Source: Pseudomonas sp. R76 (GTDB taxonomy: Bacteria; Pseudomonadota; Gammaproteobacteria; Pseudomonadales; Pseudomonadaceae). From it: a DNA stretch of 64,000 bases. A model generated the notes under the pieces. That model was not told the DNA's origin, searched no databases, and worked only from the letters and a program-made list of their open reading frames with translations. The position numbers and the translations under genes were made by a program. Positions 57,611 to 64,000 of the stretch are shown here, one piece after another; within the stretch, counting starts at the first letter, position 1; every line of letters starts with the position of its first letter. Where the stretch lies: positions 310,001 to 374,000 of the forward strand of contig NZ_CP019428.1 in the NCBI RefSeq assembly GCF_009834565.1, read 5' to 3'.

Positions 57611-58786
57611 ATGGGTTTGCTTCGTGTCGCCTCGGCGGTGTCATTGTGTGCGATGGCGTTTTCGGTCCAGGCCGAGCAGTTGCCGATTGAGGTGTTGAGT
57701 GCGGTGGTCAAGGACCAGAAAATCGCCGATGCCGAGGTGCTGCTGCAACGTAACGGCGCACAAAACGTGGTGGGCCGCACCAACGCCCAAGGCCAGGTGA
57801 CCCTCACCAGCGAAGCGGCCGATGACGCCAGCAACCTGTTGATCATCAAGAAGCCTGGCTACTCCAACCTGGTGGTGAAGTGCCCGTGTGCGGGCATGAC
57901 CTATGCCATCAGCCCGGTGATGGAAAACCTCGACGGTTTGCGTGTGGTGCTGACGTGGGGCAAAACCCCTGAAGACCTCGACTCCCACATGATTTTCCCC
58001 GGCAACAACATCTTCTTCGGCAACCAGAAAGGCACCGACGCCGAGCTGGATGTGGATGACACCGACAGCTACGGCCCGGAAACCATCACCCTGCAGAAAA
58101 AACACTATGGCGAAAGCTACGTGTACGCCGTGCATGACTTCACCAACAGCGGCAATCCAGGCTCGCGGCAGTTGTCCAACAGCGAGGCCAAGGTGTTTGT
58201 GTACATGGGCCAGTCTCTGGTGCGCACCTATTACGTACCGAAAAACCGCAGCGGTAACCTGTGGACCGTGTTCCGCATGACCGGCAGTGGCGACTTCCAG
58301 GACATCAACAATTTCAGTGGCGTGACGGTTGACGCGCCTAACGTGCTCAACGAAGTCAAACCGTTGCTGGATGACAGCGTGGCGGTCACGGCTGTGGCTG
58401 TCAGCTCTTCCGCACAGGCCGATGCGAAGCGTCTGAACCTGCAAGGTGAAGCGGCCTACCAGGCTGGCAAGCTCGACCAGGCGATTGACCTGTTCCGCCA
58501 GGCTATCGACCTGGACAATGGCTTCGGTAAGGCTTACGGCAACCTCGGTCTTGCCTATCAGAAGGCCGGCAACACCGCCGAGTCGATCTGGGCCAACCGC
58601 AAGGCCATCGCCCTGGCGACTGGCGCGAATGCAGCGACCGTGCGCGCAGGCGCCTATTACAACATTGCGCGGATTTACGAAGCGGCGGGGCAGTTCTCGG
58701 ATGCCTTGCGTCATTACCAGTTGGCGAAAGAGCAGAAGGCCAACCCGGTGTATGACACGGCGATTGAGCGCGTGCAAAACCGCTGA
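57611..58786 (+). CDS. Exported YfaP-like/TPR protein
   Basis: 391 residues. A signal peptide (1-21, ending SVQA) and an N-terminal carboxypeptidase-regulatory-like fold (about 25-100, GRTNAQGQVTLTSEA) come first. A YfaP/DUF2135-like domain follows (about 110-215, LRVVLTWGKTPEDLDSHMIF and YGPETITL), then three TPR units (about 275-385, AAYQAGKLDQAIDLFRQAI...GNLGLAYQKAGNTAESIW). Probably periplasmic, function unknown. TAAAGGGAG precedes ATG 57611. It is divergent from the antF-fic pair. Confidence 0.8.
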   Translation: MGLLRVASAVSLCAMAFSVQAEQLPIEVLSAVVKDQKIADAEVLLQRNGAQNVVGRTNAQGQVTLTSEAADDASNLLIIKKPGYSNLVVKCPCAGMTYAISPVMENLDGLRVVLTWGKTPEDLDSHMIFPGNNIFFGNQKGTDAELDVDDTDSYGPETITLQKKHYGESYVYAVHDFTNSGNPGSRQLSNSEAKVFVYMGQSLVRTYYVPKNRSGNLWTVFRMTGSGDFQDINNFSGVTVDAPNVLNEVKPLLDDSVAVTAVAVSSSAQADAKRLNLQGEAAYQAGKLDQAIDLFRQAIDLDNGFGKAYGNLGLAYQKAGNTAESIWANRKAIALATGANAATVRAGAYYNIARIYEAAGQFSDALRHYQLAKEQKANPVYDTAIERVQNR

Positions 58787-58811
58787 TTCCGGTTTAACAC
58801 AGCAGTAAAAG

Positions 58812-58902
58812 TGTGGGAGCGGGCTTGCCCGCGATGGCGGTGGTTCAGTTGATACTTGGGTCGACTGATACACCGTCATCGCCGGCAAGCCAGCTCCCAC
58901 AT
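58812..58902. repeat. REP doublet with hybrid arms
   Basis: The left arm is AGCGGGCTTGCCCGCGAT and the right arm ATCGCCGGCAAGCCAGCTCCC, a mixture of subtypes. It follows the YfaP/TPR gene. The remaining sequence up to recQ shows no further gene; the promoter of recQ must lie there. Confidence 0.85.
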
Positions 58903-59071
58903 TTGGTTTGTATTCTTCTCACAAAATCGAGTGAACAATCCTACTTCGGCCCAAGGCCATCCCCCAGCCTGTGTATCATCCTGTCTCTTTTTTCCTTGCG
59001 ACCTTTCTCGATTCGCTGAGCGTGCTGGTCTATGTTTTGGGCTCGTTCAGCGGTCAATGGAGTGACAGCTT

Positions 59072-61009
59072 ATGCACAACACCCTCCAACAGGTCTTTGG
59101 TTATCCACAGTTTCGTTTGGGCCAGGAAGAAACGGTCAGCGCCGTGCTGGCCGGTCGTTCGGCCGCCGCTATCTTTCCTACCGGCTCGGGCAAGTCGTTG
59201 TGTTATCAGCTGTCCGCAGTGCTGCTGCCGCACCTGACACTGGTGGTGTCGCCGTTGTTGGCGTTGATGCAGGACCAGCTGGGTTTCCTGCAGCGCCACG
59301 GTATTTCGGCGGGCAGTATCGATTCGGCGCAGAGCCGCGAAGACGCCAATGACGTTATGGCCCGTGCGCGTTCGGGCGAGTTGAAAATCCTGATGATTTC
59401 CGTGGAGCGTTTGAAGAACGAGCGCTTCCGTAACTTCCTGCAAAGCGTGCAGATCTCGCTGCTGGTGGTGGATGAGGCGCACTGTATTTCCGAGTGGGGC
59501 CACAACTTCCGTCCGGATTATTTGAAGCTGCCGGACTACCAGCGCCAGTTCAATATCCCACAAGCCTTGCTGCTAACGGCTACGGCCACGCCCAAGGTGA
59601 TTGCCGACATGCAGGCCAAGTTCGCCATTGCACCGGAGGATGTGATCACCACGGGCTTCTACCGGCCCAATCTCAACCTGCTGGTAGAGCCGGTGAGCGG
59701 CCACGACAAACGTCGGCGACTGGTCGAATGGATGAGCGAGCGCGCTAACCAGCCGAGCATCGTCTACGTCACCCTGCAGAAAACCGCCGAGCAGATTGCC
59801 GAACACTTGAACCGCAACGGCATCCAGGCCGAGGCCTATCACGCCGGTTTGCCCCACGATAAACGCGAGGGCATCCAGCAGCGCTTTATGGGCGGGCGTT
59901 CCAATTGCATCGTCGCCACCATCGCATTCGGTATGGGCATCGATAAAAGTGACATCCGCAATGTGGTGCACTTCGACTTGCCTAAATCCATCGAGAACTA
60001 CAGCCAGGAAATTGGCCGCGCCGGGCGTGACGGGCAGCCGTCCGATTGCCTGGTGCTGGCCAACCGCGACAGCCTCAATGTGCTGGAAAATTTTGTGTAT
60101 GGCGACACGCCGGAGCAGGAGGGCATTCTGCGGGTGCTCAATGAGTTGCAGGCGGCGCGGGGCGATGGGCAATGGGAGTTCTTGCTGAGGTCACTGTCAG
60201 ACCACAGCAACATCCGCGAACTGCCGCTGAAGACTCTGCTGGTGCAGTTGGAGCTCAAGGGAGTGATTGCGCCGCGCTACGCGTTTTATGCCGAATACCG
60301 CTTCAAGTACCTGATTGAACCCGAGGCCTTGCTGGCGCGCTTTTCCGGTGAACGGCAGCAGTTTGTCGCGGCCATTATCCAGGTGTGCAACCGCGCCAGG
60401 ACTTGGGCGACCGTGGATTTCGACGCGTTGTACCAGCAACACAATGCTGAGCGTGGCCGGGTGGTGAAAGCGCTGGATTACTTCCAGGAACAAGGCTTGA
60501 TCGAACTGGAAAGCAAGCAGATGACCGAGGTCTACAGCGTGTTGAACGCCGATTTTGACCCGCAGGCGTTGAGCGCCGAGTTATACACAGGCTTCAAGCA
60601 ACACGAGGTCGGTGAGGTGGCGCGGATTCACGCCATGCTTGATCTTTTCGCCACCGAACATTGCCTTGGGCAGCGTCTGGCCAAGTACTTTGGTGATGAG
60701 CAGGCACCCCAGCGTTGCGGGCAGTGTTCGGTGTGCCATGGCCAGGTTGCACACTTGCCGCCGCCGCCGAGCCTGCCGCCGCTTGTGGATAAAAACTTCA
60801 TGGGGCTGTGCGGTGATTTTATCCACAGGCATCATGAACACACCGGGAGCCTGCCCGGTGCGGAACGGCTGACGCGGTTTCTGGGGGGTATCAGCGTGCC
60901 GTTATTTACCAAGCTCAAAGCGCGCGGCATTCCGGGTTTTGCCGCGCTGGAGGACTACCCCTACGCCGAGGTGCGTGAGTGGGCTGAAGCCCATTTGAAT
61001 GATCTGTAA
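59072..61009 (+). CDS. recQ: RecQ-family DNA helicase
   Basis: 645 residues. Motif I is FPTGSGKS (35-42), motif II is DEAH (134-137), and motif VI is QEIGRAGRDGQ. The RecQ-C-terminal zinc site is visible as CLGQRLAKYFGDEQAPQRCGQCSVC. The C-terminus (LTRFLGGISVPLFTKLKARGIPGFAALEDYPYAEV) is unlike the usual HRDC domain, so this is a divergent RecQ subtype; a second canonical recQ may exist elsewhere. GGAG precedes ATG 59072 at nine bases. Downstream is a thioesterase gene 23 bases away. Confidence 0.88.
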   Translation: MHNTLQQVFGYPQFRLGQEETVSAVLAGRSAAAIFPTGSGKSLCYQLSAVLLPHLTLVVSPLLALMQDQLGFLQRHGISAGSIDSAQSREDANDVMARARSGELKILMISVERLKNERFRNFLQSVQISLLVVDEAHCISEWGHNFRPDYLKLPDYQRQFNIPQALLLTATATPKVIADMQAKFAIAPEDVITTGFYRPNLNLLVEPVSGHDKRRRLVEWMSERANQPSIVYVTLQKTAEQIAEHLNRNGIQAEAYHAGLPHDKREGIQQRFMGGRSNCIVATIAFGMGIDKSDIRNVVHFDLPKSIENYSQEIGRAGRDGQPSDCLVLANRDSLNVLENFVYGDTPEQEGILRVLNELQAARGDGQWEFLLRSLSDHSNIRELPLKTLLVQLELKGVIAPRYAFYAEYRFKYLIEPEALLARFSGERQQFVAAIIQVCNRARTWATVDFDALYQQHNAERGRVVKALDYFQEQGLIELESKQMTEVYSVLNADFDPQALSAELYTGFKQHEVGEVARIHAMLDLFATEHCLGQRLAKYFGDEQAPQRCGQCSVCHGQVAHLPPPPSLPPLVDKNFMGLCGDFIHRHHEHTGSLPGAERLTRFLGGISVPLFTKLKARGIPGFAALEDYPYAEVREWAEAHLNDL

Positions 61010-61032
61010 ACCCACTTTGACGAGACCTGCAC

Positions 61033-61464
61033 ATGCCTGACTCTATGCCGTTGCGCGCCGATTACCGTCACTTCCAGCCGATCATCACGCGTTGGCACGA
61101 CAACGATGTGTATGGCCATGTGAATAACGTCACCTACTACAGCTTCTTCGACACGGCGGTGAATACCTACCTGATTGAAGAGGGCGGGTTGGATATTCAT
61201 GACGGGGAAGTGGTGGGGTTTGTGGTGAGTTCGGCATGCGATTACTTTGCGTCGATCGCGTTTCCTGATCGTCTGGAAATTGGCCTGCGGGTGGGCAAGT
61301 TGGGCAACAGCTCGGTGCAGTATGAGCTGGCGGTGTTCAAGTCAGGCGAGGAGGACGCCTGCGCGGCGGGGCGCTTTGTGCATGTGTTCGTGGACCGGGC
61401 GTCGAACCAGCCGGTGGCGATTCCGGGGAGATTGCGTGAGGCGCTGCAGCGGTTGGTGGTGTAA
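61033..61464 (+). CDS. 4HBT-type acyl-CoA thioesterase
   Basis: 143-residue hotdog thioesterase. The 4HBT pattern (W)HDNDVYGHVNNVTYYSFFDTAVNTYL has the catalytic-type Asp near the N-terminus. It probably hydrolyses an acyl-CoA. It follows recQ by 23 bases and is likely cotranscribed. Confidence 0.88.
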   Translation: MPDSMPLRADYRHFQPIITRWHDNDVYGHVNNVTYYSFFDTAVNTYLIEEGGLDIHDGEVVGFVVSSACDYFASIAFPDRLEIGLRVGKLGNSSVQYELAVFKSGEEDACAAGRFVHVFVDRASNQPVAIPGRLREALQRLVV

Positions 61465-61492
61465 TACAACTTTTGTGATCGGCGAAAATCAC

Positions 61493-61582
61493 TGTGGGAG
61501 CTGGCTTGCCTGCGATAACGGTGGGTCAGGGTTGGATGTGCTCCCTGACACTACGCTATCGCGGGCAAGCCCGCTCCCACAT
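61493..61582. repeat. REP doublet with hybrid arms
   Basis: Left arm GAGCTGGCTTGCCTGCGATAA and right arm CTATCGCGGGCAAGCCCGCTCCC, each of a different subtype, between convergent genes. Confidence 0.88.
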
Positions 61583-61606
61583 GGGTCCAGCAGTGTGCTC
61601 TAGGCC

Positions 61607-62086
61607 TTACCGATGACGGTAATGGTGCTTGTTCTTGCGATGCCCATACGCATGCCCGCGGCCACGATGGTCATCACGGTCATAGCGACGGTTATCCCGG
61701 CCGCGATAACGGCGGTCATCGTCGTCACTCTTGTTGCCCATGTAGTTGCCCAGCGCACCGCCTGCGCCACCGCCGGCGGCTGCGCCGATCAGGCTGCCGG
61801 TGTTGCCGCCCATGCTGCGGCCCACCACGTTGCCACCGGCTGCGCCGAGGGCGCCGCCAATAGCGGCTTCGCCACGGCTGCGCTTGTCGGCGCCAACGGC
61901 ACTGCCGCCTGCGCCGCCCAGGGCTGCACCGATGGCCGAACCGGTGTTACCACCGATTTGCTGGCCCACTACCGAACCTAAAACCCCGCCCAATGCGCCG
62001 CCCACACCGGCTTCGGTGGTGCCACCGGCCATGGCTGCGCCACTGACCAGGCCAAGGGACAACAAGAGAATCGAGGAGAACTTCAT
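61607..62086 (-). CDS. Glycine-zipper envelope protein
   Basis: 159 residues. A signal peptide (1-20, ending AAMA) is followed by about 95 residues of Gly/Ala repeats (GGALGGVLGSVVGQQIGGNTGS and two similar units), typical of YMGG-type glycine zippers. A highly charged, His/Arg/Asp-rich tail of about 45 residues follows (about 115-159). The tail could bind metal or nucleic acid, but that is speculation. Likely outer-membrane-associated. Related proteins are often envelope-stress induced. Confidence 0.82.
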   Translation of the reverse strand: MKFSSILLLSLGLVSGAAMAGGTTEAGVGGALGGVLGSVVGQQIGGNTGSAIGAALGGAGGSAVGADKRSRGEAAIGGALGAAGGNVVGRSMGGNTGSLIGAAAGGGAGGALGNYMGNKSDDDDRRYRGRDNRRYDRDDHRGRGHAYGHRKNKHHYRHR

Positions 62087-62204
62087 AGAGAGACCTCAAG
62101 AGGATGACGGCGCGATCCTGAGGTTGTATCGATACGCTGACAATCGAAAACCGACCAGTGGTATGAGTTGTATACAATTTGCTAAGTTGCTGTTTTGTAT
62201 AGGG

Positions 62205-62274
62205 AACTTAAGTCATTTTTGCGAGTCTTTAACTACTTCGGAACGGCCGCTTTTATGCAAAAGCGGCCTTTTTT
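62205..62274 (+). ncRNA. Candidate small RNA (about 70 nt)
   Basis: There is no plus-strand gene between the glycine-zipper gene (minus) and the ydeP-like gene (minus), yet a strong plus-strand terminator lies at 62245-62274. Upstream is TATAGG (62198-62203, candidate -10) preceded by a perfect palindrome TTGTATACAA (62168-62177), a candidate operator. A transcript of about 65-70 nt would have an AT-rich single-stranded 5' half (AACUUAAGUCAUUUUUGCGA region), which could bind Hfq. The -35 is not clear. I do not recognise a known sRNA family. Confidence 0.45.
62245..62274 (+). terminator. Strong intrinsic terminator on the plus strand
   Basis: GGCCGCTTTT-ATGC-AAAAGCGGCC followed by six T residues. 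The T tract is only on the plus strand, so it does not serve the minus-strand ydeP gene. Confidence 0.9.
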
Positions 62275-62331
62275 GTGCCTTGGATTTTTATTAGTCATGG
62301 CGAGCGGCTTGTTGTGGCGAGCGGGTCTCGG

Positions 62332-64000
62332 TCAGGCCGAACGCGCCATGATCAAGCCGGTCGCGCTCGCCGCTTCCAAACGAATCGCCACAAACTTCGA
62401 CGTCGGCGTATGGCTGCCATCCCCGGTGCTTTCCAATGGCACCAATGGGTTCACTTCCGGGTAATAAGCCGCCGCCTGCCCCGCTGGAATATCAAATGCC
62501 AGCAAGGTGAAGCCTTTGACGCGGCGCTCACGACCGTCCTCCCACAGCGACACGATGTCGGCCTTCTGCCCCGGCTTGAAGCCCAGGCGGATGATGTCGG
62601 CTTCGTTGACGAACAGCACGTCACGCTGACCTTTCACGCCACGGTAGCGGTCGTCCAGGCCGTAAATGGTGGTGTTGTACTGATCGTGGGAGCGCATCGA
62701 CTGCATGATCAGGTCTGGCACGCGGCCCGTGGCGTGGGTGCGTTCGTGAATCAGGTCCTTGGGCAGCACGTTCGGGCGGAAGTTTGCGCGGCCCGACGGT
62801 GTATTCCAGCGGCGTGCACCAGCAGAGTTGCCCAGGTAGAAACCGCCCGGTTTTTTGATCTTCTCGTTGAAGTCTTTGAAGCCTGGAATGGTGTCGGCGA
62901 TCAGGTCGCGGATGCGCCCGTAGTCGGCCACCAGCCAGTTCCAATCCACCGGTTTGCTGCCCAGGGTCGCGGCGGCAATGCCTGCCAGGATGGCCGGCTC
63001 GGATTTCATCAGCTTCGACAGCGGCTGCAATTGGCCGTTGGAGCCGTGCACCATGCTGAATGAGTCTTCCACGGTAACGGCTTGCGGGCCGTCGGCCTGG
63101 ATATCGATGTCGGTACGGCCCAGGCACGGCAGGATCAGCGCGTCTTTACCGTGCATCAAATGGCTGCGGTTGAGCTTGGTGCTGATCTGCACGGTCAGGT
63201 CGCAGCTGCGCAATGCTTCAAAGGTACGTGGGCTGTCCGGCGTGGCTTGGGCGAAGTTGCCGCCCAGGCCGATAAACACTTTGGAGCGGCCTTCGAGCAT
63301 CGCGTGGATCGCTTCGACCACGTTGTGGCCATTGTGGCGCGGCACCTGGAACTGGAAGCGGCGTTCCAGGGAATCGAGAAACGCCACCGGTGGGCGTTCG
63401 TTGATGCCCATGGTGCGGTCGCCCTGCACGTTACTGTGGCCGCGCACCGGGCACAGGCCGGCGCCTGGGCGGCCGATGTTGCCGCGCAGCAGCATCAGGT
63501 TGGCGATTTCCTGGATGGTCGGCACCGAGTGGCGATGCTGGGTGATGCCCATCGCCCAGCACATGATCACGTTTTTGCCTTTGGCGTACATGCGCGCCGC
63601 TTGCTCGATTTCAACCAGGCTCAGGCCGGACTGCGAGACGATTTCATCCCACGAGGTGTCGTCGATCTGGCCGAGGTAATCCAGCACATTAGCTGTGTGT
63701 TCGTTGAGGAAGTCGTGGTCAAACACGGCTTCTTTGCCTTCGGCCTGGGCCTGGCGCTCCCACAGCAACAGGAATTTGGCCATGGCTCGCAGGATGGCCA
63801 TGTCGCCACCCAACGCCGGGCGGAAGTAGGCGGTGTTGGTCGGTTTGTCGCCGTTGGTGAGCATTTCCAGCGGGTGTTGCGGGTGCTGGAAGCGTTCCAA
63901 ACCACGCTCTTTCAGCGGGTTGATGCACACCACCTGGGCGCCGCGTTTAACCGCTTCACGCAGCGGTTCGAGCATGCGCGGGTGGTTGGTGCCGGGGTTC
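62332..64000 (-). CDS. YdeP/FdhF-type molybdopterin oxidoreductase (partial)
   Basis: C-terminal part, about 556 residues; the gene continues beyond the end of the window. It belongs to the FdhF/YdeP family of molybdopterin-dependent oxidoreductases: GNIGRPGAGLCPVRGHSNVQGDRTMGI is a typical MGD-binding stretch, and IMQSMRSHDQYNTTIYGLDDRYRG and GQKADIVSLWEDG match the C-terminal dinucleotide-binding domain. YdeP is linked to acid resistance in E. coli; the substrate is unknown. No N-terminal iron-sulfur motif is visible because that part is missing. Confidence 0.85.
   Translation of the reverse strand, partial: NPGTNHPRMLEPLREAVKRGAQVVCINPLKERGLERFQHPQHPLEMLTNGDKPTNTAYFRPALGGDMAILRAMAKFLLLWERQAQAEGKEAVFDHDFLNEHTANVLDYLGQIDDTSWDEIVSQSGLSLVEIEQAARMYAKGKNVIMCWAMGITQHRHSVPTIQEIANLMLLRGNIGRPGAGLCPVRGHSNVQGDRTMGINERPPVAFLDSLERRFQFQVPRHNGHNVVEAIHAMLEGRSKVFIGLGGNFAQATPDSPRTFEALRSCDLTVQISTKLNRSHLMHGKDALILPCLGRTDIDIQADGPQAVTVEDSFSMVHGSNGQLQPLSKLMKSEPAILAGIAAATLGSKPVDWNWLVADYGRIRDLIADTIPGFKDFNEKIKKPGGFYLGNSAGARRWNTPSGRANFRPNVLPKDLIHERTHATGRVPDLIMQSMRSHDQYNTTIYGLDDRYRGVKGQRDVLFVNEADIIRLGFKPGQKADIVSLWEDGRERRVKGFTLLAFDIPAGQAAAYYPEVNPLVPLESTGDGSHTPTSKFVAIRLEAASATGLIMARSA

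Overview
The window looks like a chromosomal segment of a Pseudomonas from the fluorescens/putida lineage. The evidence is high GC, Pseudomonas-type gene neighbourhoods (tonB-exbB-exbD, gshA/tex/ompR-envZ, rimABK, hslO-pckA) and about 16 copies of the palindromic GTGGGAGC(G/T)GGCTTGC REP doublet between genes. There are no rRNA genes, tRNA genes, insertion sequences, prophage genes or CRISPR arrays.

Layout. 0.3-2.4 kb: TonB2-type tonB-exbB-exbD operon with a terminator-like hairpin immediately upstream. 2.6-8.6 kb: small serine hydrolase, degenerate sigma-54-activator-like AAA+ protein, orphan MetQ/NlpA-type binding protein and a polar amino acid ABC operon. 8.7-17.5 kb: RecF/OLD-like ATPase, a TriABC-type RND pump with two adaptors, and a secreted glycosidase-like protein. 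17.6-24.8 kb (minus): methyltransferase, metNIQ-type transporter, FMN monooxygenase and two SfnB-type oxidoreductases. 25-30.7 kb: two-repeat hypothetical protein, cystine-type ABC operon, D-cysteine desulfhydrase and serine acetyltransferase. 31-36.2 kb: BCCT transporter BetT with a BetI-like operator, OprD-type porin and aldo/keto reductase. 36.4-39.8 kb: tauABCD. 40-47 kb: gshA, hotdog thioesterase, tex, ompR-envZ. 47.2-53.6 kb: rimABK, hslR, PAP2 phosphatase, hslO, pckA. 53.7-57.4 kb: DMT transporter, then a small accessory patch with a DUF1493 protein, hypothetical proteins, a structured leader RNA and a Fic/antitoxin pair. 57.6-64 kb: YfaP/TPR protein, recQ-like helicase, thioesterase, glycine-zipper protein, candidate sRNA, and a ydeP-like molybdo-oxidoreductase that runs off the end.

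Much of 2.6-41.7 kb is about acquiring organic sulfur and turning it into cysteine and glutathione. It combines uptake of methionine, cystine and taurine, oxidative release of sulfite from sulfonates or sulfones, D-cysteine breakdown, O-acetylserine supply and the first step of glutathione synthesis. Several of these promoters share an inverted repeat of the form TATTC-N6-GAATA that could be a common LysR-type (CysB-like) operator.

The least explained features are: (1) a roughly 228-nt leader with a recognisable promoter, about eight hairpins, a cUUCGg tetraloop and two mutually exclusive long stems ahead of a small Pseudomonas-type protein at 56.4-56.6 kb; (2) an orphan promoter/terminator unit at 62.2 kb that looks like a small RNA; (3) a DUF1493 membrane protein paired with a glycine-rich hypothetical protein at 54.7-55.8 kb; (4) a bEBP-like regulator that has lost its GAFTGA loop, an arginine finger and its HTH.
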